Assembly: GCA_021162545.1 (NCBI GenBank)
Contig: JAGGYM010000036.1
Coordinates: forward strand, 1 to 38,970
Reading direction: 5' to 3'
Source: Dehalococcoidia bacterium
Lineage (GTDB): Bacteria > Chloroflexota > Dehalococcoidia > GIF9 > AB-539-J10
DNA: 38,970 bases
Shown here: positions 8,413 to 17,073 of the stretch, one piece after another
Position numbering within the stretch: the first letter of the stretch is position 1
Layout of the letters: each line of letters begins with the position of its first letter
The notes under the pieces: model-generated
Databases searched by the model: none
Seen by the model: only the letters and a program-made list of their open reading frames with translations
What the model was told of the DNA's origin: nothing
Program-made: the position numbers and the translations under genes

Positions 8413-8727
8413 ATGGAAATGTCTGGTGCGGTTATCACAGCTATAATTTGTGGTGTCATTTGTCTTGGTCTTATTATCTATGCCATTATCAGAGCGCAGA
8501 GACGGAAGCTTTCCACGGGCATAGAGGAGATGATCGGTAAAACGGCCATAGCGCAAACGACACTCAATCCCAAAGGCACAGTTTTCGTTGAAGGCGAAGG
8601 AGAGGTATGGACTGCCATCCTGGAGGGAAATAGCAGCGATACCGTAGAACCTGAAGAGGAGGTGACTATAACCAGAGTAGCAGGATTGAAATTGTGGGTA
8701 ACTAAGAAAGAGAAGGAGGAGAAATGA
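8413..8727 (+). CDS. short NfeD-like OB-fold membrane protein
   Basis: A 104-residue protein with one N-terminal transmembrane helix (~5-27) followed by an OB-fold NfeD domain. Its soluble part resembles the C-terminus of the preceding long NfeD (for example 'IGKTAIAQTTLNPKGTVFVEGE' versus 'VGEVAITRTPLDPEGKVLAEGE', in shortened form), so it is probably a partial duplication of that gene. It begins 2 nt after the nfeD stop and overlaps the SPFH gene by ATGA. Likely partner: the stomatin-like protein. Confidence 0.85.
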   Translation: MEMSGAVITAIICGVICLGLIIYAIIRAQRRKLSTGIEEMIGKTAIAQTTLNPKGTVFVEGEGEVWTAILEGNSSDTVEPEEEVTITRVAGLKLWVTKKEKEEK

Positions 8728-9491
8728 ATGATTTCATTCTTTATTTTGTCATCGCCATAGTGGTGATAATACTGCTGTCAAATGCCATCAAGGTCGTTCA
8801 AGAGTATGAAAGGGGCGGCGTTTTCCGTCTGGGACGGTTCGTCGGGCTCAGGGGTCCGGGACTGATATTCCTTATTCCTTTCATCGAGCGCATGAGGAAA
8901 GTTGACCTGCGCGTAATTACCATGGATGTACCATCGCAGGAATGCATGACGGTGGACAACGTTACCGTTACCGTTGATGCCGTAATCTACTTCCGCGTGG
9001 TCGACGCCGCAGAAGCCATCCTCAAGGTGCTGGACTACATAAAGGCCACTTCGCTGCTGGCACAGACCACCCTGCGAAACGTGGTGGGACAATCCGAACT
9101 GGACGACGTGTTGTCTCACAGAGACCAGCTTAACGAAAAGATACAGACAATCGTGGACGAAGGCACGAATCCCTGGGGAATAAAGGTGAGCATGGTTGAA
9201 ATCAAGGACGTAGAACTACCACAGGTGATGCAGCGAGCCATGGCAGCTCAGGCTGAAGCGGAAAGAGACCGCCGGGCCAAGGTCGTCCACGCCGAAGGTG
9301 AATACCAGGCAGCGGAAAAGCTGGCACTAGCAGCCCAAGTTATTGCGACCCAGCCCTCAGCCATGCAATTGCGTTACCTGCAAACGCTGACCCAAATTGC
9401 TGAGGAGAAAAGCAGCACCATCCTGTTCCCCCTCCCCATGGAGCTGATAACTCCCTTCCTCGAGAGAGCGAAGAAACCCGATAAGGAGTAA
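8724..9491 (+). CDS. stomatin/slipin-like SPFH-domain membrane protein
   Basis: A 255-residue slipin. It has an N-terminal hydrophobic anchor (~4-20), an SPFH/band-7 domain (~25-185) with RLGRFVGLRGPGL and TVDNVTVTVDAVIYFRV, then an alanine/glutamate-rich coiled coil (AAQAEAERDRRAKVVHAEGE region) and a short tail. Such proteins form membrane-associated oligomers and are substrates or regulators of NfeD proteases. Start overlaps the short NfeD stop (ATGA), confirming one operon. The family is common; the exact cellular process is not established here. Confidence 0.92.
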   Translation: MNDFILYFVIAIVVIILLSNAIKVVQEYERGGVFRLGRFVGLRGPGLIFLIPFIERMRKVDLRVITMDVPSQECMTVDNVTVTVDAVIYFRVVDAAEAILKVLDYIKATSLLAQTTLRNVVGQSELDDVLSHRDQLNEKIQTIVDEGTNPWGIKVSMVEIKDVELPQVMQRAMAAQAEAERDRRAKVVHAEGEYQAAEKLALAAQVIATQPSAMQLRYLQTLTQIAEEKSSTILFPLPMELITPFLERAKKPDKE

Positions 9492-9500
9492 CTGTCCAGG

Positions 9501-10091
9501 GTGACAAACCCGAAGCCACTGGTTTTGGGCATAGCGGGCAGCCCGCGCTGCGGTGGCAACACCGACCTGCTCCTGGAGCAGGCGCTGTCAGGAGCTGACG
9601 GAGCAGGAGCCCGAACGAGGAGAATTAACAGCAGGGAGCTTAAGATAGCTCCCTGCTGTCACTGCGATAAATGCCTTCCGGAGGGCATCTGCGCCACGGA
9701 GGACGACATGCAGTGGCTCTACAGGGAATTGCGCCGGGCCGACCACCTCATTCTATCTTCCCCCATTTTCTTCATGGGGCTGCCGGCGCAGGTAAAAGCC
9801 ATGATCGACCGCTGCCAGGCGTTGTGGGTCATGAAATACCTGCTCAAGGTTCCCGTAGCCCTCGCATCGCAGAGCAAGCGAAGGGGACTGTTCCTCTCCG
9901 CGGCGGGCAACAACCGCCCCAACACCTTCCAGCCAGCTATAGCCACAGTGAAAGCGTGGTTCGCCACACTGGATGTTGACTACTCGGCCGAACTGCTTTT
10001 CGGGGGCATGGACGGAAGGGAAGCCATCACCGCTCATCCCACAGCGCTGCGGGATGCTTTCCTTGCCGGGGGAAAACTGGTCCGGGGATGA
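9501..10091 (+). CDS. iron-sulfur flavoprotein (NADPH-dependent FMN reductase family)
   Basis: A 196-residue flavodoxin-fold protein with an FMN phosphate loop (GSPRCGGNTD, ~13-22) and a compact cysteine motif, C52-x2-C55-x2-C58-x5-C64. That spacing matches the iron-sulfur flavoprotein (Isf) type from anaerobes, which binds a 4Fe-4S cluster next to FMN and passes electrons. SSPIFFMGLPAQVKAMIDR is the usual flavin-binding segment. The start is GTG, 9 nt after the SPFH gene, with no close Shine-Dalgarno; it may be co-transcribed. Physiological donor and acceptor are unknown. The ~100 nt to the convergent pyrD contain nothing recognised. Confidence 0.88.
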   Translation: MTNPKPLVLGIAGSPRCGGNTDLLLEQALSGADGAGARTRRINSRELKIAPCCHCDKCLPEGICATEDDMQWLYRELRRADHLILSSPIFFMGLPAQVKAMIDRCQALWVMKYLLKVPVALASQSKRRGLFLSAAGNNRPNTFQPAIATVKAWFATLDVDYSAELLFGGMDGREAITAHPTALRDAFLAGGKLVRG

Positions 10092-10195
10092 AGGTACCCT
10101 TCCCGCAGGTTGTGCCACCACCGCTCTCCCGCAGAGAAACGGAGAAAAACCCCACCACCACGGCGAGGCTGCTCCAAAGACAGAGAGGAAGGAAT

Positions 10196-11128
10196 TTAAT
10201 GAGCCAAGCCGGCGAGGTCAGTCAGCCTCTCTACCTTTTTCTCCCGCATGAATTCCTCTATCCCTTTCACTATAGTAAGGCCAATGCCGGGATCGGTAAA
10301 ATTGGCAGTGCCAACCTGTACAGCGCTAGCTCCACACATGATGAACTCCAGAGCATCGCTGGCTGACGCGATGCCACCACAACCAACTACCGGAACGCGC
10401 ACAACTTCAGCCACCTCGTAAACCATGCGCAGCGCCACTGGCTTGATAGCGGGGCCTGAAAGCCCGCCGGTTATATTTCCCAGGCGGGGCTTCCCTTTAT
10501 CAACAGCGAAAGCCATTCCCTTCAGCGTATTGATTAGAGAAATGGCATCGGCACCCGCCTCCTGCACCGCCAGGGCAATTGCCCTGATATCCGTCACGTT
10601 GGGGCTCAGCTTGACCATCAGCGGCAAGCTGCTGGCACCTTTGACTGCCGCAGTCACCCGTGCAGCGATTTCCGGGTTCATCCCAAATTCCGCTCCACCC
10701 GCGGAAACGTTGGGACAACTGATATTTAGCTCGATGCCGCTTATTCCCTGCACACCCTCCAACCTGGTCACCACCTCAACATATTCCTCTATCGTTTCTC
10801 CGGCGACGTTGACGATCACCGGGACCTGCCATGATGCCCATTTGGGAGCTTCCTCCCTGATTAAAGCCTCAACCCCAATGTTTTCCAGCCCCACGGAGTT
10901 AAGCAGACCGGATGCAGTCTCTACCAAACGCGGTTGAGGATTGCCACGACGGGGCGCAAGAGTGGTTCCCTTGCAGACAACAGCTCCCAGTTTTTGTATC
11001 TCGACGAGTTGCGCATACTCCTCCCCATAGCCAAAGATGCCCGACGCTATCATCACGGGATTCGAAAGAGATAATCCCGCGGAATGGCCTGGTGCCAGCT
11101 GAACGCACAGATTCGGGGAATTGTCCAT
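10196..11128 (-). CDS. pyrD: dihydroorotate dehydrogenase (class 1B type)
   Basis: PyrD oxidises dihydroorotate to orotate in pyrimidine synthesis. The 310-residue cytosolic class 1 enzyme has the catalytic cysteine C138 in NISCPNV, the FMN-contact lysine in VCKGTT, the NTLKGM substrate segment and GCGGIAS/GTANF phosphate-binding loops. Length and the cysteine nucleophile (class 2 uses serine) indicate class 1B, which normally pairs with the electron-transfer subunit PyrK. No pyrK lies next to it. It is a lone gene on the minus strand; its -10 box is very near the ATG. Confidence 0.95.
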   Translation of the reverse strand: MDNSPNLCVQLAPGHSAGLSLSNPVMIASGIFGYGEEYAQLVEIQKLGAVVCKGTTLAPRRGNPQPRLVETASGLLNSVGLENIGVEALIREEAPKWASWQVPVIVNVAGETIEEYVEVVTRLEGVQGISGIELNISCPNVSAGGAEFGMNPEIAARVTAAVKGASSLPLMVKLSPNVTDIRAIALAVQEAGADAISLINTLKGMAFAVDKGKPRLGNITGGLSGPAIKPVALRMVYEVAEVVRVPVVGCGGIASASDALEFIMCGASAVQVGTANFTDPGIGLTIVKGIEEFMREKKVERLTDLAGLAH

Positions 11129-11141
11129 ATCCTGAATCTTA

Positions 11142-11147
11142 ATTATA
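11142..11147 (-). promoter_or_regulatory. predicted -10 box of pyrD
   Basis: Perfect TATAAT on the minus strand (11147-11142), 13 nt before the pyrD ATG, predicting a leader of only ~5-7 nt. No convincing -35 box was found. Confidence 0.4.
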
Positions 11148-11254
11148 TCCCAGGAAGTAGAGAAAGAATACCACTATATATAAATCAAAACTTCTGTCAT
11201 AATGGATGAAATACCATTCCAGGGCCAGAATCCAACGTGCAGGAGCTTTGGAAG

Positions 11255-11911
11255 ATGCAGGAGCCAACATACACAGTCCGCCTCATGAAGGAAGACGATG
11301 TTCATCAGGTGACAGAAATCGACCGTGAGGTCTTTCCCACCGAGTGGATGTTCCGACTTTCATCTTCCTATCAGAAGGAATTCAAAAACCCCCTGGCGCA
11401 CTATCTGGTAGCCTCCACCTGCAGCGATATATTTCCCGAACCGTGCCCGGCAATTGCCACCCAGCTACCCCTCTTCAGGAACTTCTTCAATAGCATGCAT
11501 CATGCCGCCCGGGGAGGAAAGGAAACGCAAAGCCCCTACATTGTTGGATTTGCCGGCCTGTGGATGATGGCACATAATGCTCACATCATGTCTCTCGCCG
11601 TGAGAGACAGATATCGTGGCGAAGGCATTGGTGAAGCGTTACTGATATCCATCATTGAGCTCGCAATCAGGCTAGATGCCAATATGCTCACCCTGGAGGT
11701 GCGCGCCTCCAACGACATCGCCCAGGCGCTTTACGAAAAACACGGGTTCAGGGCAGCAGGCTACCGTCCCCGGTACTATTCCGATAACGGAGAAGACGCC
11801 GTTATAATGAACACGAACAGCATTACTTCAGATTCGTTTCAGTCGTTTTTCCGGAGTTTGAAGGAAGAACATCTCCAGAGATACAACCACATCACTTTGA
11901 AAATTTCCTGA
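11255..11911 (+). CDS. rimI: RimI-like GNAT N-acetyltransferase (ribosomal protein S18-alanine acetyltransferase family)
   Basis: A GNAT acetyltransferase using acetyl-CoA. The C-terminal core is strongly RimI-like: HIMSLAVRDRYRGEGIGEALL (acetyl-CoA loop R-G-E-G-I-G), LEVRASNDIAQALYEKHGF and YYSDNGEDAVIM. Two oddities stand out. A cysteine/proline-rich insertion of about 45 residues separates the N-terminal strand from the core, and a ~35-residue tail follows. The ATG at 11255 is preferred because a GCAGGAG ribosome site precedes it; a GTG at 11237 would add six residues. At 218 residues it is longer than classic RimI (~150), so substrate assignment is less certain than family. Confidence 0.8.
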   Translation: MQEPTYTVRLMKEDDVHQVTEIDREVFPTEWMFRLSSSYQKEFKNPLAHYLVASTCSDIFPEPCPAIATQLPLFRNFFNSMHHAARGGKETQSPYIVGFAGLWMMAHNAHIMSLAVRDRYRGEGIGEALLISIIELAIRLDANMLTLEVRASNDIAQALYEKHGFRAAGYRPRYYSDNGEDAVIMNTNSITSDSFQSFFRSLKEEHLQRYNHITLKIS

Positions 11912-11956
11912 TACCAACCAATGCCCTTTTTCAAAACTTACTTTTGAAATGCCTTC

Positions 11957-11965
11957 TGCTACAAT
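11957..11965 (+). promoter_or_regulatory. predicted extended -10 promoter of hemW
   Basis: TGCTACAAT (TGn plus TACAAT), ~50 nt before the hemW ATG, with no -35 match. The same nonamer precedes the PPC gene and exonuclease III. Confidence 0.5.
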
Positions 11966-12014
11966 TGTAAGCAGAGGGACCGGTGAGGCTGAGGGAAGGG
12001 AGGCTTTCGATTAA

Positions 12015-13181
12015 ATGCTCAAGGAAACAGAAAGGCAAACTGCAGGCAGCCAGGACATAGCGCTCTACGTTCACGTTCCCTTCTGCCGTCACAAATGCAA
12101 CTACTGTTCCTTCGTATCATATTCTCACCGTGAGTCCGACATACCCGCATACGTCAGCGCGCTTCAGGAAGAGCTGGCTCTGAGTGCCGCCGGACAGCGA
12201 GTATCCAGCCTGTACTTCGGAGGAGGAACACCAAGCCTGCTTTCCCCCCAGCAGGTCGGGGACATACTGTCCACCATCCGCTCACTCTTCAAGATAGACG
12301 AAGCAGCAGAAACAACCCTCGAAGCCAACCCGGGAACGGTGGATAGGCCATACCTGGCAGCCATCAGCGCCTCAGGTGTCAACCGGCTGAGCCTGGGTGT
12401 GCAGAGCCTGCACGACGACGAACTCAAGTTGCTGGGCCGCATCCACACCTCGGTAGAAGCCAAAAATGCCATGCGCTGTGCCAGGAGAGCCGGTTTCAGC
12501 AACCTGAATCTGGACCTCATCTACGGATTGCCGGGGCAAACTCTCTCAAGCTGGCAGAACACGTTGAACGAGGCCATCGAACTGGGAGCAGAGCATCTTT
12601 CCCTCTATGCGCTCAAGCTCGAGGGCGACGAGCCCCTCTACGAAGCAATTGAACGGGGAGAAGTACCACCTCCAGACCCCGACCTGAGCGCCGACCAGTA
12701 CGAACTGGCGGAGGAGTTGCTGGCGGCACACAGCTACCAGCATTACGAGATATCGAACTGGGCCAGGGAAGGAAGGGAGTGCCGGCATAACCTGGTCTAC
12801 TGGCACAACATGCCTTACCTGGGTATAGGCGTTGCCGCGCACTCTTACCTCGATGGCCACCGCTTCGCCAACACGAGAGACCTGGACAGATACCTTAAAG
12901 CCCTTTCACACGACGTACCACTGATAAGGGAGATGAGTGAGGAAATCGGGCCGAAAATGAAACTTGCCGAAACGGTTATCCTGGGGTTGAGGTTAAATTC
13001 AGGAGTGAGGCTGGATGACATACGTGCCCGATTTAGCGTAGACTTACGGGACAGATACCATCAAGAAATCGACGAGTTAACCTGTCTGGGACTTCTGGAA
13101 AATGATGCCGGAGGCATTCGCCTCACGAGTCGGGGCAGGCTACTGGCAAATGAGGCCTTCTGGCGATTCCTTCCAGAATAG
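12015..13181 (+). CDS. hemW: radical SAM protein HemW (heme chaperone, formerly HemN-like)
   Basis: A 388-residue radical SAM protein with the CxxxCxxC cluster motif at C24, C28 and C31 (PFCRHKCNYCSF), the GGGTPS SAM-binding motif and a C-terminal HemW/HemN domain. The CxxxCxxCxF form and the absence of the N-terminal extension of true coproporphyrinogen dehydrogenase favour HemW, a heme-trafficking protein. It is often neighboured by lepA, as here (lepA starts 78 nt downstream). Many such genes are annotated as coproporphyrinogen III oxidase; that activity is unlikely. Confidence 0.92.
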   Translation: MLKETERQTAGSQDIALYVHVPFCRHKCNYCSFVSYSHRESDIPAYVSALQEELALSAAGQRVSSLYFGGGTPSLLSPQQVGDILSTIRSLFKIDEAAETTLEANPGTVDRPYLAAISASGVNRLSLGVQSLHDDELKLLGRIHTSVEAKNAMRCARRAGFSNLNLDLIYGLPGQTLSSWQNTLNEAIELGAEHLSLYALKLEGDEPLYEAIERGEVPPPDPDLSADQYELAEELLAAHSYQHYEISNWAREGRECRHNLVYWHNMPYLGIGVAAHSYLDGHRFANTRDLDRYLKALSHDVPLIREMSEEIGPKMKLAETVILGLRLNSGVRLDDIRARFSVDLRDRYHQEIDELTCLGLLENDAGGIRLTSRGRLLANEAFWRFLPE

Positions 13182-13259
13182 AAAAAACAGGAAGGTCAAG
13201 TGGTATCAGGACAACAGAATATAAGGTAGATTTCGACCGAGGATATGAAGATTTAAACG

Positions 13260-15080
13260 ATGGATCAATCAATCACGAGAAACTTCTGCATTATCGCCCA
13301 TATCGACCACGGCAAGTCAACCCTGGCTGACCGACTGATTGAGATGACGGGCGCCATGCGCAGCGAGGACATACGCGAGCAGGTGCTGGACAGCATGGAC
13401 CTGGAAAGGGAGCGAGGCATCACCATCAAAGCGAAGGCTATCCGCCTCAACTACCAGGCCAGAGACGGCAAGAGCTACAGGCTAAACCTGGTAGATACAC
13501 CCGGCCACGTGGATTTCTCCTACGAGGTCTCGCGCACCATCGCCTCCTGCGAAGGAGCAGTGCTGGTGATAGATGCCACCCAGGGCATTCAGGCACAAAC
13601 ACTGGCAAATATCTACCTGGCCATGGAACACAAGCTGGAAGTCATTCCTGCGATAAACAAGATAGACCTGCCCGGCAGCGAACCCGAGCGCGTCCTGGAT
13701 GAGATAGAGAGCGTCCTGGGATATGACAGAGAAAGCGTGCTCTTTATAAGCGCCAAGACCGGCCAGGGAGTGCCCCTGCTGCTGGAGGAAATAGTCAGGC
13801 GCATCCCCCCTCCCAGGGGCAGTCCCGACATGCCACTGCGGGCACTCATCTTTGACTCGCATTATGATTCCTACAAGGGCGTGGTCGCCTATCTCCGCGT
13901 GGCGGATGGACAGATAGCAAAGGGAGACGACCTGCGCCTGATGGGTCAGGGCACGGAGATGGAAACACTGGAGGTCGGCTACTTCGCCCCGGGCCCGTGT
14001 CCCACCGACGGGCTTTCGGCGGGCGACGTCGGTTATATCGCCACAGGGTTAAAGTACGTGGGAGAATGTCGCGTGGGCGATACCGTAACCTCTCTGATCA
14101 ATGGCGCCACGGAACCCCTGATAGGCTACCGCCCGGCAAAGCCAATGGTGTTTGCCGGCATATACCCCGCGGTGGCAGATGACTACCGCGACCTTCGCGA
14201 GGCCATGGAAAAGCTCAGCCTCAACGACGCCTCGCTGTCATACGAACCGGAGTCCAGCCCACTCCTGGGACATGGATTCCGTTGTGGATTTCTTGGCTTG
14301 CTGCACCTGGACATCGTATGCGAAAGATTGGAACGCGAGTTTTCCCTGTCGCTGGTGGTCACAACGCCAGGCGTCAGCTTCCTCGTCACCAAAAGCAACG
14401 GGGAAAAGCTGACCATCATCAACCCGACCGACATGCCCTCGCCGGCAGAAATAGAGAAGCTGGAAGAGCCCTGGGTCGCCATATCCATCATCACGCCCTC
14501 GAAGTTCATCGGCTCCCTGATGGAGCTCATCATGGAATGTGGCGGCAGCTACAAGCGCACGGAGTACCTGGGACAGGCAAAAACGCTGGGGGAGCTGGGG
14601 CAGCGGGTACAGCTGGAATACGAAATACCACTGCGCTCAATGCTGACCACCTTCTATGACCAGTTGAAAAGCCGCAGCCGCGGTTATGCCTCACTAGACT
14701 ACGAGTTCCTCGGCTACAGAAAAGCCAACCTGGTTAAACTTGACGTGCTGGTAAACGAAGTACTGGCGGACGCCTTCAGCCGCATCATTCCCCCCGATAA
14801 GGCCCACGAAGTAGGCAAGGCAATGGTCTTCAATCTGAAAAAGGACATTCCCCGCCAGTTGTTCAAGGTACCTCTCCAGGCAGCAGTGGGAGGTCGCATC
14901 GTAGCCCGCGCCGACATACCGGCCAAGCGCAAGGACGTCCTGGCCAAGTGCTATGGAGGCGATATAACCCGCAAGCGCAAGCTGCTGGAGAAACAGAAAG
15001 AGGGCAAGAAGAAGATGAAGATCATAGGCCACGTTGAGATACCCCGGGAGGCCTTCATGAACGTTCTCAAGCTCAATTAA
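13260..15080 (+). CDS. lepA: elongation factor 4 (LepA) GTPase
   Basis: Ribosome-associated translational GTPase. The 606-residue length is normal. GTP-binding motifs are complete: AHIDHGKSTLADR (G1), RGITIKA (G2), DTPGHVDF (G3), NKIDLPGS (G4) and SAKTG (G5). The LepA-specific C-terminal domain follows, with GGDITRKRKLLEKQKEGKKKMK near the end. ATG at 13260 gives the conserved MDQSITRNFCIIAHIDHG-type beginning (split here for brevity). It is convergent with the PPC gene, with only 6 nt between stop codons. Confidence 0.97.
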   Translation: MDQSITRNFCIIAHIDHGKSTLADRLIEMTGAMRSEDIREQVLDSMDLERERGITIKAKAIRLNYQARDGKSYRLNLVDTPGHVDFSYEVSRTIASCEGAVLVIDATQGIQAQTLANIYLAMEHKLEVIPAINKIDLPGSEPERVLDEIESVLGYDRESVLFISAKTGQGVPLLLEEIVRRIPPPRGSPDMPLRALIFDSHYDSYKGVVAYLRVADGQIAKGDDLRLMGQGTEMETLEVGYFAPGPCPTDGLSAGDVGYIATGLKYVGECRVGDTVTSLINGATEPLIGYRPAKPMVFAGIYPAVADDYRDLREAMEKLSLNDASLSYEPESSPLLGHGFRCGFLGLLHLDIVCERLEREFSLSLVVTTPGVSFLVTKSNGEKLTIINPTDMPSPAEIEKLEEPWVAISIITPSKFIGSLMELIMECGGSYKRTEYLGQAKTLGELGQRVQLEYEIPLRSMLTTFYDQLKSRSRGYASLDYEFLGYRKANLVKLDVLVNEVLADAFSRIIPPDKAHEVGKAMVFNLKKDIPRQLFKVPLQAAVGGRIVARADIPAKRKDVLAKCYGGDITRKRKLLEKQKEGKKKMKIIGHVEIPREAFMNVLKLN

Positions 15081-15086
15081 CAGGCC

Positions 15087-15533
15087 TCATTCGCCCGCTT
15101 CAAGAAGCACAAAGCCGCTTTGCTCATCTTTGAGCCGCGCCGCATTCGTACCCACGATTTCATAGAGGATAACCTCTCCCACCAGCCAGGTCTCCACACC
15201 ATGGCGCAGGCAGCCGGTCATGGTCTGCCCCGACCGCCCCAGCGCGGCGTGTATGTGCAGGATAGGCTTCCCCTCCTCCCCGGGGGCGAGCACGCCCACA
15301 CCCAGCACCTCATGCGCACCGTCTACGGGCAACAGCATCGGCTCAGGAGGCATTCCCTCCGAACGGCGCGGACCAACAACCACCCTGCCGCTTCCAACTC
15401 CTCCCACCAGGATGACATGCCCCACGGACACTCCCTTCTCCCCGGCGAAGCGCTCGATACATCCGGGCACCATATCACCATCATCAAGACGAATAACGAA
15501 AACCCGTCCTATTCTCCCTTCACTTGCCTTCAT
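15087..15533 (-). CDS. PPC/DUF296-domain DNA-binding-like protein
   Basis: A 148-residue single PPC (plants and prokaryotes conserved, DUF296) domain protein. It shows the GHVILVGGVGSG segment, the metal-site-type HIH (H93, H95) with H111, and the closing GVETWLVGEVIL strands. Bacterial members are trimers that often bind a divalent metal; the AT-hook seen in plant members is absent. ATG at 15533 follows an ideal AAGGAGGT. Although annotated elsewhere as DNA-binding, there is no direct evidence for DNA binding here. Confidence 0.85.
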   Translation of the reverse strand: MKASEGRIGRVFVIRLDDGDMVPGCIERFAGEKGVSVGHVILVGGVGSGRVVVGPRRSEGMPPEPMLLPVDGAHEVLGVGVLAPGEEGKPILHIHAALGRSGQTMTGCLRHGVETWLVGEVILYEIVGTNAARLKDEQSGFVLLEAGE

Positions 15534-15562
15534 GGTAAACCTCCTTGACCGTCTCATGCACA

Positions 15563-15571
15563 ATTGTAGCA
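15563..15571 (-). promoter_or_regulatory. predicted extended -10 promoter of the PPC gene
   Basis: Minus-strand TGCTACAAT, 30 nt before the ATG, identical to the hemW and exonuclease III elements. Confidence 0.5.
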
Positions 15572-15620
15572 CTTGCCCAGACACTGGAGGCACCCTCAAT
15601 GCCAAGAAGGCAATACTTAC

Positions 15621-15643
15621 TACTGGCAGTCTATCTGCCAGTA
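15621..15643. other. 9-bp perfect hairpin at the end of a small membrane-protein gene
   Basis: TACTGGCAG and CTGCCAGTA flank a 5-nt loop and overlap the stop codon of the minus-strand gene that ends at 15631. It may end transcription, but there is no T-run. Confidence 0.4.
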
Positions 15644-15831
15644 AGCCTTTTCAAGGCATAAGCTGCCATGTGACAAAATCCACCTACCAGAAGCCAGATC
15701 CCCAAAACGAGCAAATTTACCTGTGGCGGAGTAACGTCGTATAGCCACACACTCATCAATATAAGCCCGGTCCAAATAAACAAGTGGCTTGTTAACCATT
15801 CTTTGGTAGTTAGGACTTTTATACTTTTCAT
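15631..15831 (-). CDS. small two-helix membrane protein, unknown function
   Basis: A 66-residue protein with a short charged N-terminus and two hydrophobic helices (~17-32 and ~38-58), ending in KRLTGR. ATG at 15831 was chosen for its AGGAGGG Shine-Dalgarno; the frame continues 11 codons upstream without one. I do not recognise the family. It lies 159 nt downstream of azlD on the same strand and could be read through from that operon. Confidence 0.6.
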   Translation of the reverse strand: MKSIKVLTTKEWLTSHLFIWTGLILMSVWLYDVTPPQVNLLVLGIWLLVGGFCHMAAYALKRLTGR

Positions 15832-15990
15832 TTGCTCTACCCTCCTTGTCCCATATATAACCAAATTATAAGGACTGGCAGGAGAGGAAAAACCTCACGG
15901 ATCAAAAGCCTCCCCGTATGCATATGGATGATTGAACAAAATGCTACAAAGTCCACTGGTCAGGGGTTCACTTCAGGCATTGTCATTGTT

Positions 15991-16314
15991 CTACATTACC
16001 TTGCTAGCACCCCAGAAAAGCAGCATGCCCAAAATCACGGTGCCGCTCAGGGATTTCGTCTTTAAGGCGAAGAGAAGGGTTGGAATGGCTACCAGCAGCT
16101 CAGGCCGAAACAGCTCAATATGCCTTGGTTCACCCGTCGTTACCAGTAATGGCAAGAGAAGGGCACTAAGTATAGCCACCGGAGTCAAATCAAGCCCTTC
16201 GACAAGCCAGTTTGGCAGGTTACGCCTTGCCAGAGCAAGTAGTGGAATACACCTTGGCAGATAAGTAACCAGACTCATGCCAAGAACGATAATAATGTAT
16301 TCATTCTCAAACAT
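15991..16314 (-). CDS. azlD: AzlD-family branched-chain amino acid transporter subunit
   Basis: A 107-residue membrane protein with about four hydrophobic segments. It shows the AzlD pattern of an N-terminal helix followed by TYLPRCIPLLAL, then TPVAILSALLLPLLV. AzlD is the small partner of AzlC; the two export branched-chain amino acids and analogues. It starts 10 nt after azlC with an AGGAC ribosome site. Function follows from family and gene pair. Confidence 0.88.
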   Translation of the reverse strand: MFENEYIIIVLGMSLVTYLPRCIPLLALARRNLPNWLVEGLDLTPVAILSALLLPLLVTTGEPRHIELFRPELLVAIPTLLFALKTKSLSGTVILGMLLFWGASKVM

Positions 16315-16324
16315 TGTCCTAAAC

Positions 16325-17032
16325 TCATTTAACTCTTTTGGTTAATAAAACACCTAATGTTGCCGCCATAATTGACGCCAGAACAACGTATAAATTGCCT
16401 GGTAGTATCAGGGACAAGACTATTGCCATAGCCCCGGCAATACCCGCTGTCATCACGTATTTACGTCCTTTGAACTGAAATACCAGAAGGCCAATAAACA
16501 TGGCAATGAGGGCGTAGTCAATGCCAAAGGCTTTTGCCGGTATGAACTGCCCACAGTATCCACCTATTACCGTGCTTGCGATCCACGTAATGTTTGCTGC
16601 GTGATTTACGACGAATCCTCGCCTTATGTCCCAATCCCCACTCTTGAACTTGGAAAGATTGACCGCAAAGCTTTCATCGGTAACCCCATAGGCAAACAGG
16701 GGCAGGATTCTCTTTCTGACACTACCCAAGTGGAGAGCCAATGATGAACTCATCAGGAAGTGCCTTAAATTAACGGTGAATGTGGCAAATATAATCGAGG
16801 CCGCTCCTGCCCCACTCGCTAGCATTGATACAGCAATAAACTGTGAACTGCCCGCAAAAACTAAAAGAGACATGAAGCCAATTTCGAGCGGATATAAACC
16901 AGCTTTCTGAGCAATTACACCAAAGGCCAGACCCAAGGGAATATATCCAAGACAAATAGGCCAGGCGGCGATGAGCCCCTGCATGATTTCCGACCTGGTA
17001 TTTGCCCCGTCTTTATCTGCCATAGTACTCAT
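16325..17032 (-). CDS. azlC: AzlC-family branched-chain amino acid exporter
   Basis: A 235-residue polytopic membrane protein with the AzlC hallmarks LGYIPLGLAFGVIAQKAG, LLVFAGSSQFIAV and NLRHFLMSSSLA near the N-terminus, GVTDESFAVN in the middle and four further helices. It forms an exporter with AzlD, encoded next. ATG at 17032 is the best start (upstream CAGGG); a GTG six codons earlier has no ribosome site. A strong promoter with a dyad inside its spacer precedes the gene. The pair is more A+T-rich than lepA/hisD, which may suggest transfer, but this was judged by eye. Confidence 0.9.
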   Translation of the reverse strand: MSTMADKDGANTRSEIMQGLIAAWPICLGYIPLGLAFGVIAQKAGLYPLEIGFMSLLVFAGSSQFIAVSMLASGAGAASIIFATFTVNLRHFLMSSSLALHLGSVRKRILPLFAYGVTDESFAVNLSKFKSGDWDIRRGFVVNHAANITWIASTVIGGYCGQFIPAKAFGIDYALIAMFIGLLVFQFKGRKYVMTAGIAGAMAIVLSLILPGNLYVVLASIMAATLGVLLTKRVK

Positions 17033-17073
17033 AAATGCTGGCCCTGCCACATCGGGACAACCAATTAATGAAC

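Noticed and set aside
12015-13181. Oxygen-independent coproporphyrinogen III oxidase (HemN)
   Set aside because: The CxxxCxxCxF form and missing N-terminal extension point to HemW.
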